Assembly (NCBI RefSeq): GCF_001423085.1 | Contig: NZ_LMNU01000047.1 | Span: forward strand, 797 to 64,796 | Source: Methylobacterium sp. Leaf125 | GTDB lineage: Bacteria > Pseudomonadota > Alphaproteobacteria > Rhizobiales > Beijerinckiaceae | Direction of reading: 5' to 3' | Length of the DNA stretch: 64,000 bases | Shown: in pieces, positions 55,503 to 62,933 of the stretch | Layout: each line of letters begins with the position of its first letter | Position numbering within the stretch: the first letter of the stretch is position 1 | Notes under the pieces: model-generated | Told to the model about the DNA's origin: nothing | The model's input: the letters and a program-made list of their open reading frames with translations, nothing else | Database searches by the model: none | Translations under genes and position numbers: made by a program

Positions 55503-56053
55503 GCTTTTGACTGCTGTCGATCACTTGCGGCGCACCCTAGCGAAGCGCGTTCGCCACGTCATCAGCACCAAAGAACATCCGGGGCGGCCCCGCTCTTCGC
55601 GCTTTCACCGACGCCGCGACCTCACGCAAACGTGCCGCGCGCGGGGGCGCCCGCGGGGATTCCCGGTCGGCCGTTCTGGCTTCACGGGGCGAAAGCCGAG
55701 CGACCTGTGGACAACATCGGCGCCCCTGAGCGGGTCGGGCGGCTCCCGAACACCGCGAAGGATTGGACATTGGTACAAGCCAGTGCGCGGCCTGGTGCGC
55801 GGGGCCACGGCCGAGCGGCGATCGAGACGCGGCGGGCCGCAGGCCGATCAGCCTGTGTACGACGGGCGCTAAAGGCCCGCTCCGTCACGATAATATTGAA
55901 TACAGGATCGAGCCGGCTCAAGCGGCGGCTTGTTCTTGGGGACGTGAAGGTTTCTTGGCCTCAGTCGAAAAGATTCTTGGCCGTTCGGGCTCTTGGACGG
56001 CTCTCGGTTCGCCGATATAGCGAGCAGCACAAGAAGTGATGGGGAGAGCCAAG
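55503..56053. other. Divergent control region between meaA and ccr, with spaced TTCTTGG repeats
   Basis: No protein-like gene is found in this 551-nt stretch; open frames here are short, Arg-rich and overlap on both strands. Near the ccr side the heptamer TTCTTGG occurs directly at 55933, 55952 and 55974, with a near copy CTCTTGG at 55990: intervals of 19, 22 and 16 nt, about two helical turns. An AT-rich patch (GATAATATTGAATAC, ~55889-55903) may be part of a promoter. Confidence 0.5.
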
Positions 56054-57331
56054 ATGGCCGCGAGCGCTGCGTCGAGCACGACGGAACTGAAGGACCTGTA
56101 CGAGATGGGCGAAGTGCCGCCCCTCGGGCACGTGCCGGCGAAGATGTATGCCTGGGCCATTCGGCGCGAGCGCCATGGACCGCCGGAGCAGTCGCACCAG
56201 CTCGAGGTGCTGCCCGTCTGGGACATCGGCGACGACGAGGTGCTGGTCTACGTCATGGCCGCCGGCGTGAACTACAACGGCGTCTGGGCCGGCCTCGGCG
56301 AGCCGATCTCCCCCTTCGACGTGCACAAGGGCGAGTACCACATCGCCGGCTCGGATGCCTCCGGCATCGTCTGGAAGGTCGGCGCCAAGGTGAAGCGCTG
56401 GAAGGTCGGCGACGAGGTCATCGTCCACTGCAACCGCGACGACGGCGACGACGAGGAGTGCAACGGCGGCGACCCGATGTTCTCGCCCTCCCAGCGCATC
56501 TGGGGCTATGAGACCGGGGACGGCTCCTTCGCCCAGTTCTGCCGGGTGCAGTCGCGCCAGCTCATGGTGCGCCCCAAGCACCTGACCTGGGAGGAGGCGG
56601 CCTGCTACACGCTCACCCTCGCCACCGCATACCGCATGCTGTTCGGCCACGCCCCGCACACCGTGCGCCCGGGCCAGAACGTCCTCGTCTGGGGCGCCTC
56701 GGGCGGCCTCGGCGTCTTCGCCGTGCAGCTCTGCGCGGCCTCGGGTGCCAACGCCATCGCGGTGATCTCGGACGACACCAAGCGCGACTACGTCATGAGC
56801 CTCGGCGCCAAGGGCGTGATCAACCGCAAGGAGTTCGACTGCTGGGGCCAGCTGCCCAAGGTCAACTCGCCCGAGTACAACACCTGGCTCAAGGAAGCCC
56901 GCAAGTTCGGCAAGGCGATCTGGGACATCACCGGCAAGGGCAACGACGTCGACATCGTGTTCGAGCACCCGGGCGAGTCGACCTTCCCGGTCTCGACCCT
57001 GGTGGCCAAGCGCGGCGGCATGATCGTGTTCTGTGCCGGCACCACCGGCTTCAATATCACCTTCGACGCCCGCTACGTCTGGATGCGCCAGAAGCGCATC
57101 CAGGGCTCGCACTTCGCCCACCTGAAGCAGGCCTCCGCCGCCAACCAGTTCGTCCTCGACCAGCGCATCGACCCGTGCATGAGCGAGGTCTTCCCCTGGG
57201 AGAAGATCCCCCAGGCCCACACCAAGATGTGGAAGAACCAGCACGCCCCCGGCAACATGGCCTGCCTCGTCAACGCGCCCCGCGCCGGCCTGCGCACGGT
57301 CGAGGACGTGATCGAGGCTGGAAAGCGCTAG
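56054..57331 (+). CDS. ccr: Crotonyl-CoA carboxylase/reductase
   Basis: The protein is 425 aa. It reductively carboxylates crotonyl-CoA with NADPH and CO2 to (2S)-ethylmalonyl-CoA, the key step of the ethylmalonyl-CoA pathway. The MDR fold is clear: VPAKMYAWAIRRERHGPPEQ, VMAAGVNYNGVWAGLGEPIS, the NADPH Rossmann loop VWGASGGLGVFAVQLC, and FEHPGESTFPVSTLV. MWKNQHAPGNMACLVN fits the CCR subfamily C-terminus. ATG 56054 follows GGGGAG at good distance; ATG 56036 is upstream in frame. Adjacent divergent meaA acts two steps later; the epimerase between them is not in the window. Confidence 0.97.
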   Translation: MAASAASSTTELKDLYEMGEVPPLGHVPAKMYAWAIRRERHGPPEQSHQLEVLPVWDIGDDEVLVYVMAAGVNYNGVWAGLGEPISPFDVHKGEYHIAGSDASGIVWKVGAKVKRWKVGDEVIVHCNRDDGDDEECNGGDPMFSPSQRIWGYETGDGSFAQFCRVQSRQLMVRPKHLTWEEAACYTLTLATAYRMLFGHAPHTVRPGQNVLVWGASGGLGVFAVQLCAASGANAIAVISDDTKRDYVMSLGAKGVINRKEFDCWGQLPKVNSPEYNTWLKEARKFGKAIWDITGKGNDVDIVFEHPGESTFPVSTLVAKRGGMIVFCAGTTGFNITFDARYVWMRQKRIQGSHFAHLKQASAANQFVLDQRIDPCMSEVFPWEKIPQAHTKMWKNQHAPGNMACLVNAPRAGLRTVEDVIEAGKR

Positions 57332-57361
57332 GCGTTCGGCGTCTTTCCCGTCTCAACGATG

Positions 57362-57440
57362 GCCTGCCCTTCTCGGAGGGCGGGCGCGAAGCAACCTTCG
57401 CCGGCTCGTCTCGCTTACCTGCCCTTTTCGGAGGGCAGGT
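57362..57440. repeat. Duplicated GC hairpin between convergent ccr and a small gene
   Basis: Two copies of a near-identical hairpin: GCCTGCCCT..AGGGCGGGC at 57362-57385 (one G-T pair) and ACCTGCCCT..AGGGCAGGT at 57417-57440 (perfect, 9 bp). They share CTGCCCTT-T-TCGGAGGG. The second contains the stop codon region of the small gene on the minus strand. They probably end transcription from both sides. Confidence 0.6.
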
Positions 57441-57582
57441 GTTTTGCGTATTCCTCGCGCTCTTCCTTCTGCTTGATCAGATCCGCGTAGGCTTGGCGCA
57501 TCTCGGGCGACACCGTCACCGAGCGCGCTTTCTCTTTTTTGCGCTTGGGCGCCTTCTTGAACTGGTTGGTCGTCTCGGCCAT
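57415..57582 (-). CDS. Small basic hypothetical protein (55 aa)
   Basis: The protein reads AETTNQFKKAPKRKKEKARS, then VTVSPEMRQAYADLIKQKEEREEYA and ends SEKGR. It is a Lys/Arg-rich N-terminal part followed by one charged helix. No known domain is recognised. AGGGGG lies ~6 nt before the ATG at 57582; the frame is open upstream to 57747 but there it is Arg-rich and overlaps the leuD promoter region. Its last codons form one arm of the 57417-57440 hairpin. A nucleic-acid-binding role could be guessed from charge only. Confidence 0.6.
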   Translation of the reverse strand: MAETTNQFKKAPKRKKEKARSVTVSPEMRQAYADLIKQKEEREEYAKHLPSEKGR

Positions 57583-57764
57583 CGCTGCCCCCTGTCGTGC
57601 GCGACCCCCAGCATAGGCGCGATGCGCGACGATCGCGAGACGTGGGACCGGTCGCCCGGCTTCCGGCGCGTTCCGCAGCCTGATAGACCGGTGCCGAAGC
57701 GACCGGTCGCCCGCCCGAGCGGGTCGGCCGTCAGGCACGACGTTCACGGACCACGGCGACCATC

Positions 57765-58367
57765 ATGGACAAGTTCACCACCCTGGAGGGCGTCGCGGCG
57801 CCCATGCGGATCATCAACGTCGACACCGACCGGATCATCCCGAAGCAGTACCTCAAGACGATCAAGCGCACGGGTCTCGGCAAGGGCCTGTTCTCCGAGA
57901 TGCGCTACCGCGACGACGGCTCGGAGAACCCGGACTTCGTGCTGAACAAGCCGGCCTATCGCAACGCCAGGATCCTCGTGGTCGGCGACAACTTCGGCTG
58001 CGGCTCGTCGCGCGAGCACGCACCCTGGGCCCTGACCGATTTCGGCATCCGCTGCGTCATCTCCACGAGCTTCGCCGACATCTTCTTCAACAATTGCGCC
58101 AAGAACGGCATCCTGGCGATCACCGTCTCCCCCGAGGATCTGGAGAAGCTGTTCGAGGATGCGGAGCGCGGCTCCAACGCGACCCTGTCGGTGGATTTGG
58201 AGGCCCAGACCATCAAGGGCCCGGACGGTGGCACCCTGCACTTCGAGATCGATTCCGGCCGCAAGGAGAGCCTCCTCAACGGCCTCGACGAGATCGGCCT
58301 GACCCTGAAGCGCGCTCCGGCCATCGACGCCTACGAGGAGAAGCTCGCCGCGCGCGGGTTCGCCTGA
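57765..58367 (+). CDS. leuD: 3-isopropylmalate dehydratase small subunit
   Basis: The protein is 200 aa. With LeuC it isomerises 2- to 3-isopropylmalate in leucine synthesis. The swivelling-domain signature is [17 protein letters not shown] (~74-90), preceded by [20 protein letters not shown] and followed by [18 protein letters not shown]. Length is that of the bacterial LeuD. leuC, the iron-sulfur subunit, is not adjacent and is not in the window. In many related genomes leuC/leuD lie near rplS. Confidence 0.97.
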   Translation: MDKFTTLEGVAAPMRIINVDTDRIIPKQYLKTIKRTGLGKGLFSEMRYRDDGSENPDFVLNKPAYRNARILVVGDNFGCGSSREHAPWALTDFGIRCVISTSFADIFFNNCAKNGILAITVSPEDLEKLFEDAERGSNATLSVDLEAQTIKGPDGGTLHFEIDSGRKESLLNGLDEIGLTLKRAPAIDAYEEKLAARGFA

Positions 58368-58536
58368 GCGCGATCGACGCCGGCTCGCGCGCCCGATCCC
58401 AAGGGTCGGGCACGGGGCAGCCGGATTTGTGCGTCGGGCGTTCCGGTCATTCGGTGCCGGCCGCAACCGTTCGTTAACCCTGGTATCGCCTGAATCGGCG
58501 ATCACGGTTTCGACGAACGCATTGGCGGAGAACACG

Positions 58537-59742
58537 ATGGCATTCGGCCGATCGGGCAAGACGGCGACCCTCTCCGGCGGAGTGGCCGCGGCCCTCCTGG
58601 CGATCTGCGCCCCGGCCCAGGCCGACTTCCAGGACTGCCTCGGAAGCCTGCAGGCGCAGGCCGCCGCGCAGGGCATCTCGGCCCAGACCTTCCGGGCCGC
58701 GACGGCCGGGATCACCTACGACGAGAAGGTCCTCGAGCTCAGCCAGGCGCAGCCCGAGTTCAAGACGCCGATCTGGGACTACATGGCCGCCCTCGTGGAC
58801 GAGGAGCGCGTCGACGACGGCAAGGCCGCCATGCGCCAGCACGCGCAGGCCCTGGCCAATGCCGAGGCGCGCTACGGCGTCGACCGGCACACCATCGCGG
58901 CGGTCTGGGGCGTCGAATCGAACTTCGGGAAGAACCTCGGCAAGATGCCGCTGGTGCAGTCCTTCGCCACCCTGATCTGTGCCAACCATCGCCGGAAGGA
59001 GTTCTTCAAGGGCGAGCTGATGGCCACCCTGAAGATCATCGAGCGCGGCGATATCGATCCCTCCCGCCTGAACGGGTCCTGGGCCGGCGCCTTCGGGCAG
59101 ACGCAGTTCATGCCCACCACCTATCAGCGCCTCGCCGTCGACGGCGACGGCGACGGGCGCCGCGACCTGGTCGATTCGGTGCCGGACGCCGTGGCGTCCA
59201 CGGCGAACTTCCTGCGGGTGGCCAAGTGGAACAACGGCCAGCCCTGGGGCTACGAGGTGAAGGTGCCGCGCGGCTTCAACGCCGGCGCGGCGGGTCGCAA
59301 GAACAAGAAGGCGATCGCCCACTGGGCCTCGCTGGGCGTCACCCGCGTCGACGGCCGTCCCCTCTCGGGCGAAGGTCCGGCCGGCATCCTGCTTCCGGCC
59401 GGCATCGACGGCCCGGCCTTCCTGGTGACGAAGAACTTCGACGCGCTCTACTCCTACAACGCGGCCGAATCCTACGGCCTCGCCATCGCGGTGCTGTCCG
59501 ACCGTCTGCGCGGGCGGGGCGGCATCCAGGCCGACTGGCCCACCGACGATCCGCCGCTGTCGCGGGCCGAGCGCCGCGACCTTCAGGCCCGCCTCACCAA
59601 GCGCGGCTTCGATGTGGGTGAACCCGACGGCAAGGTCGGTTCTAAGACCCGCGACGCCATCAAGGAAGTCGAGCGCAGCCTCGGCATGCCGGCCACCGGT
59701 CGGCCCGGGGCCAAGGTCCTGGAAGCCCTCCGGCGCGGATGA
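58537..59742 (+). CDS. Lytic murein transglycosylase (MltB family)
   Basis: The protein is 401 aa. It cleaves peptidoglycan glycan strands in the periplasm. Signal peptide ~1-28 (LSGGVAAALLAICAPAQA); no lipobox Cys is seen at the cleavage site, so it is the soluble type. Catalytic Glu lies in IAAVWGVESNFGKN (~128); GAFGQTQFMPTTYQRLAVDGDGDGR is the MltB-type segment. A C-terminal peptidoglycan-binding domain (~335-400; LTKRGFDVGEPDGKVGSKTR) completes it. ATG 58537 has GGAG 7 nt upstream. It overlaps ridA by ATGA. Confidence 0.93.
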   Translation: MAFGRSGKTATLSGGVAAALLAICAPAQADFQDCLGSLQAQAAAQGISAQTFRAATAGITYDEKVLELSQAQPEFKTPIWDYMAALVDEERVDDGKAAMRQHAQALANAEARYGVDRHTIAAVWGVESNFGKNLGKMPLVQSFATLICANHRRKEFFKGELMATLKIIERGDIDPSRLNGSWAGAFGQTQFMPTTYQRLAVDGDGDGRRDLVDSVPDAVASTANFLRVAKWNNGQPWGYEVKVPRGFNAGAAGRKNKKAIAHWASLGVTRVDGRPLSGEGPAGILLPAGIDGPAFLVTKNFDALYSYNAAESYGLAIAVLSDRLRGRGGIQADWPTDDPPLSRAERRDLQARLTKRGFDVGEPDGKVGSKTRDAIKEVERSLGMPATGRPGAKVLEALRRG

Positions 59743-60155
59743 GCGCACGGCGCCTGATCAGCTCCGGGTCGCCGTTCGAAGCGGCCTACGGCTATTCGCG
59801 CGCCGTGGTGCAGGGCGGCTTCGTCTTCGTGGCAGGCACCACCGGCTACGACTACGCCACGATGACGCTGCCGGTCTCGGCCACCGAGCAGGCCGAGGCC
59901 TGCTGGCGGACCATCGGGGACGTCCTGGCGCAGGCCGGGACCGGGCTCGCGGAGATCGTGCGGGCGACCTACTACGTCACGGATCGCACGGAGGCCGAAG
60001 CGGTTCTCGCGGTCTGCGGCCGGGTCCTGGCCGGGATCCGGCCCGCCGCCACGCTCGTCATCGTCGCCGGTCTGTTGCGTCCCGAGATGAAGGTCGAGAT
60101 CGAGGTCACGGCGCTGCTGCCGTCAGGAGGGTTCGTCCCATGGGTGGACCGCTGA
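59739..60155 (+). CDS. ridA: RidA family protein
   Basis: The protein is 138 aa, in the family that hydrolyses reactive enamine/imine intermediates released by PLP enzymes such as threonine dehydratase (ilvA is in this window). The fold reads SGSPFEAAYGYSRAVVQGGF, VFVAGTTGYDY, and the C-terminal IRPAATLVIVAGLLRPEMKVEIEVTA; Arg in IRPAAT is the expected active-site residue. The Y-G-Y-S-R form resembles the Rid1/Rid7-like subgroups, so imine deaminase activity is likely but not certain. It is coupled to the transglycosylase (ATGA) and overlaps the next gene by 16 nt. Confidence 0.88.
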   Translation: MSARRLISSGSPFEAAYGYSRAVVQGGFVFVAGTTGYDYATMTLPVSATEQAEACWRTIGDVLAQAGTGLAEIVRATYYVTDRTEAEAVLAVCGRVLAGIRPAATLVIVAGLLRPEMKVEIEVTALLPSGGFVPWVDR

Positions 60156-61063
60156 TCGCACTGACCGGTGCCACGGGCTTCATCGGGCGGCACCTGCTGC
60201 AAAGCCTGTCGCGGCACGGGTTCCGGGTGCGCGTCCTGCTCCGCCGTCCCGTGGAGGTTCCGGAGGGCGCGAGCAGCGCCGTCGTCGGCGACCTGACCCG
60301 GCCGATGAACATGGCGGCGGCCCTCGCGGGCGTCGACGCGGTGGTGCATTCCGCGGGCTTGTCGCCGACCATGTCGGGCACGCCCGAGGACGATTTCCGC
60401 GCGTCGAACACCGAGGCGACCCTGCGTCTCGCCGAGGCGGCCGTCCGCGCCCGGGTCCAGCGCTTCGTCTTCCTGTCCTCCATCCGGGCGCAAACCGGGA
60501 TCTCGGCGCCCGGACTCGTCACGGAGTCCGATCTGCCAGCCCCGACCGAGGCTTATGGGCGCTCCAAGCTCGCGGCCGAGGCAGCCCTGGCGGAGACCGG
60601 GCTCGACTGGGTCGCCCTTCGCCCCGTCCTGGTTTACGGCGCCGGCGTGACGGGCAATGTCGCGACCCTGCTGCAACTGGCCCGCTCTGCCGCGCCGCTT
60701 CCCTTCGCGAGCCTCGGGGCTCGGCGCTCTCTCGTCTCGGTGGAATCGCTGGCACAGGCGGTCGCCGTGTCGCTTGCCGCGCCCGGTCCCTTGCGCCGGC
60801 CGCTCATCGTGGCCGAGCCCGATCCGCTCACCCCGGCCGAGATGGTGACGGCCCTGCGCGCCGGCTTCGGACGGCGCGCCGGACTCCTGCCCGCGCCGTC
60901 CGCGCTGCTCGCACTCGCCTGCCGGCTCGCAGGACAGGAGCGCGCCTATGCCCGCCTCTCCACCAGCCTCGTCGCGCACGCGGAGGGGCTGGCAACCCTG
61001 GGATGGCGGCCCGTGAGCACGGCCCGCGAGGGTCTCGAACGCTTCGCCCGCAGCCAGGCCTGA
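60140..61063 (+). CDS. NAD-dependent epimerase/dehydratase (extended SDR)
   Basis: The protein is 307 aa. NAD(P)-binding motif ALTGATGFIGRHLL (~7-20), VVGDLTRP, VDAVVHSAGLSP, the catalytic Y-x3-K in TEAYGRSKLAAE, and LRPVLVYG are all present. It would act on a nucleotide sugar or a related hydroxy substrate; the C-terminal part is not diagnostic. A consensus AGGAGG at 60126-60131 sits 9 nt before the ATG, inside the end of ridA. The three genes 58537-61063 form one operon. Confidence 0.92.
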   Translation: MGGPLIALTGATGFIGRHLLQSLSRHGFRVRVLLRRPVEVPEGASSAVVGDLTRPMNMAAALAGVDAVVHSAGLSPTMSGTPEDDFRASNTEATLRLAEAAVRARVQRFVFLSSIRAQTGISAPGLVTESDLPAPTEAYGRSKLAAEAALAETGLDWVALRPVLVYGAGVTGNVATLLQLARSAAPLPFASLGARRSLVSVESLAQAVAVSLAAPGPLRRPLIVAEPDPLTPAEMVTALRAGFGRRAGLLPAPSALLALACRLAGQERAYARLSTSLVAHAEGLATLGWRPVSTAREGLERFARSQA

Positions 61064-61124
61064 CGAAGGCCCGGCATCGCCGGCCGGGCCGCGATCGACG
61101 CGGATGGTTTCGCGGCCTGTGTGC

Positions 61125-61460
61125 TCAGCGGCGGACGTCGATCACGTCGCCGGACCGGCTGTCGAGCACGACGGTGATGTCGTCGCCCCGCCGGTCCGAA
61201 CCGCGCACGATCATCCGCGGGCCGCGCCGGTCGACGCCGTCCACATCCACCAGGCCCTCGCGCCGCGCGATGCGGGCGGCCTCGCCACGGGTCAGTTCGC
61301 TGCGCGGCGGACCACGATCGTCGTAGCCGCGGCGGTAACCCGGATCGACCTGTACGCCGCCGGGGCCGATGGAGATGCCCTGCGCGAGCGCCGGAGCGGA
61401 CGTGAGGCCGAGGCCGAGGGCAACGAGGCTGCCGGCCAGGATCGTCGGACGAATGTGCAT
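61125..61460 (-). CDS. Small exported PepSY-like protein
   Basis: The protein is 111 aa. Signal peptide MHIRPTILAGSLVALGLGLT (cut after ..APALA). The mature part has a Gly/Tyr/Arg/Pro-rich segment, then ELTRGEAARIARREGLVDVD..VVLDSRSGDVIDVR, which has the shape of one PepSY repeat (helix, two strands, final D-x-x-S-G-D-V-I). PepSY domains bind or inhibit periplasmic partners. GAGGGGG precedes the ATG at 61460; the open frame extends to 61535 but adds no signal-like sequence. Confidence 0.8.
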   Translation of the reverse strand: MHIRPTILAGSLVALGLGLTSAPALAQGISIGPGGVQVDPGYRRGYDDRGPPRSELTRGEAARIARREGLVDVDGVDRRGPRMIVRGSDRRGDDITVVLDSRSGDVIDVRR

Positions 61461-61568
61461 GATGGCTTCCCCCTCTGTCAGGCGCGCCGCCTCGGCCGAT
61501 GGGCCTCGGGACGCCTCCTGCGATTCGGGCCTCAATCCCCGTGCGTTCGCTCTTGTTCCTGGAGGGCG

Positions 61569-62411
61569 TCAGTGCACCGCGCGAATCGCGGCGGCGACGG
61601 CGTCGTCGGTCTGGTCGATATCCGGCGCGTCGATGTGGCGGAAGCGCGCCTGGATCAGACCGAAGGCGCCGAAGGCGAAATGCCCGGCCGCCACGATGGC
61701 GAGCAGCACCCAGCCATAGGGCTGCGCGCGCAGGGCCGCGAAGGCGCCGGCCAAGCCCTTCACCTCCGAGGAGGCCTGATACCAGGCCGCCGCGATGAAG
61801 AACCCGCCGATGATCAGGAAGGCGACGCCGCGGGCAGCGTAACCGAACTGGCCGACGGGCTTGGCCCAGCGACAATGGTCGGCGTCGAGCTTCAGGCGAT
61901 CGGTGACGTCGCCCTTGAACGCCTTGATCAGGAAGGCGACGCCGCCCCCCATGACGCCGAGGCCGATCAGGCCGACGAGCCACAGGCCGAAGGGCTTTGC
62001 CAGGAGCCAGGCCGTCCAGTCCTGCGTGGCGTCACCGCCCTTGCGCCCGAGGCCGAGGGCGAGGCTCGCGGCGGTGATGGCGAGGCCGGTATAGATCGCG
62101 GCGCTCAAGAGATGGGCAAGCCGGACGGTCGCGCCCTTCAGCGAGGTTCCGCGCCGGTCGGCATCGGTGACGCTCTCGATGAAGCGCCAGACCGCGAACC
62201 CGAGCAGACCGGCCGCGATCAGGCCGACGAGCACGACGCCGAACGGTCCGGCGAGCACCCAGCGGAGGGCGCTCTCGCTGTCGCCGGCGCGGCCGCCCTG
62301 GCCGATGGCGGCGAGGACTGCCAAGCCACCGACGACGCAATAGACGATGCCGCGGGCGCCGTAGCCGAACCGAGCGACGCGCTCGATGGTGTTGTGTCCG
62401 AGGTTGAGCAA
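61569..62411 (-). CDS. DUF1206 integral membrane protein
   Basis: The protein is 280 aa with six hydrophobic helices arranged as three two-helix repeats, each starting with an (A)RFGYGARGIVYCVVG-like segment (RVARFGYGARG, HLLSAAIYTGLA, GQFGYAARGVAFL) and ending in a G-F/L-x-x-x-F/A-x-R motif. This is the triple DUF1206 layout. The function is unknown. TTG 62411 is the start, with GGGAAA upstream; no ATG is nearby. It is next to the Smr-like gene on the same strand. Confidence 0.85.
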   Translation of the reverse strand: MLNLGHNTIERVARFGYGARGIVYCVVGGLAVLAAIGQGGRAGDSESALRWVLAGPFGVVLVGLIAAGLLGFAVWRFIESVTDADRRGTSLKGATVRLAHLLSAAIYTGLAITAASLALGLGRKGGDATQDWTAWLLAKPFGLWLVGLIGLGVMGGGVAFLIKAFKGDVTDRLKLDADHCRWAKPVGQFGYAARGVAFLIIGGFFIAAAWYQASSEVKGLAGAFAALRAQPYGWVLLAIVAAGHFAFGAFGLIQARFRHIDAPDIDQTDDAVAAAIRAVH

Positions 62412-62435
62412 GGCGTTTCCCGGGGTCGCGCGACG

Positions 62436-62837
62436 TTATCCGTCGGAGGAACGCGCAGCCTTGCCGGATAGTGCCACGTAGAACCCGAGACCGTCGCCGG
62501 CCGGGAGGGTCTGCAATCGATCGACCAGACCCTTGCGCTTGGCCTCGAGCAGCAGGCGGCCGATCGGTTGGAACAGGGTTTCGCCGCCGCCCTCCGGCGG
62601 AGGCGCCAGCCGGATCGCCACCGTCTTGCCCTTCCCGAAGCGACTGCGTTCCAGCATGTCCGCCAGCGAAGCCTCCGCGGTCGGACGATTGGTCTCGCGC
62701 AGGTCGAGGACCGATTCGGCATCGGTGACCCCGAGCGAACCGCGCAGCTTGTTGGCGTAGAAATCTTCGAAATGGGGCACCGGGCGGCACAGTCCTGGCT
62801 GGAGACGAAGATGGGGCGCGTCGCTGCGCAACGCCAT
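62436..62837 (-). CDS. Hypothetical protein with possible Smr-like domain
   Basis: The protein is 133 aa. The central part, VLDLRETNRPTAEASLADML then GKTVAIRLAPPPEGGGETLF and VDRLQTLPAGDGLGFYVAL, has the helix-strand order of a small MutS-related (Smr) domain, but the usual DLHG is DLRE and the GKG loop is changed. It may be a degenerate or distant relative. The function is unknown. It ends 24 nt upstream of the DUF1206 start on the same strand, so the two may form an operon. The start is uncertain because no ribosome binding site is visible. Confidence 0.55.
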   Translation of the reverse strand: MALRSDAPHLRLQPGLCRPVPHFEDFYANKLRGSLGVTDAESVLDLRETNRPTAEASLADMLERSRFGKGKTVAIRLAPPPEGGGETLFQPIGRLLLEAKRKGLVDRLQTLPAGDGLGFYVALSGKAARSSDG

Positions 62838-62883
62838 CGTAGCCGTCCGCGAGTCCCGGACACAACGGGCTTCGGATGCATCG

Positions 62884-62922
62884 GCCGCGTCCCCGGCGCG
62901 GAAGCCGTGCCGGGGACGCGGC
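62884..62922. terminator. Perfect 14-bp hairpin downstream of homospermidine synthase
   Basis: GCCGCGTCCCCGGC (62884-62897) and its exact complement (62909-62922), 11-nt loop, 11 nt past the stop of the minus-strand hss gene. There is no T-tract. Confidence 0.7.
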
Positions 62923-62933
62923 GGCGTGGTGTC

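Noticed and set aside
55459-56053. A cobalamin riboswitch in front of B12-dependent meaA
   Set aside because: No B12-box-like conserved segment or long structured leader could be recognised; the enzyme uses B12 but the gene shows no sign of that RNA.
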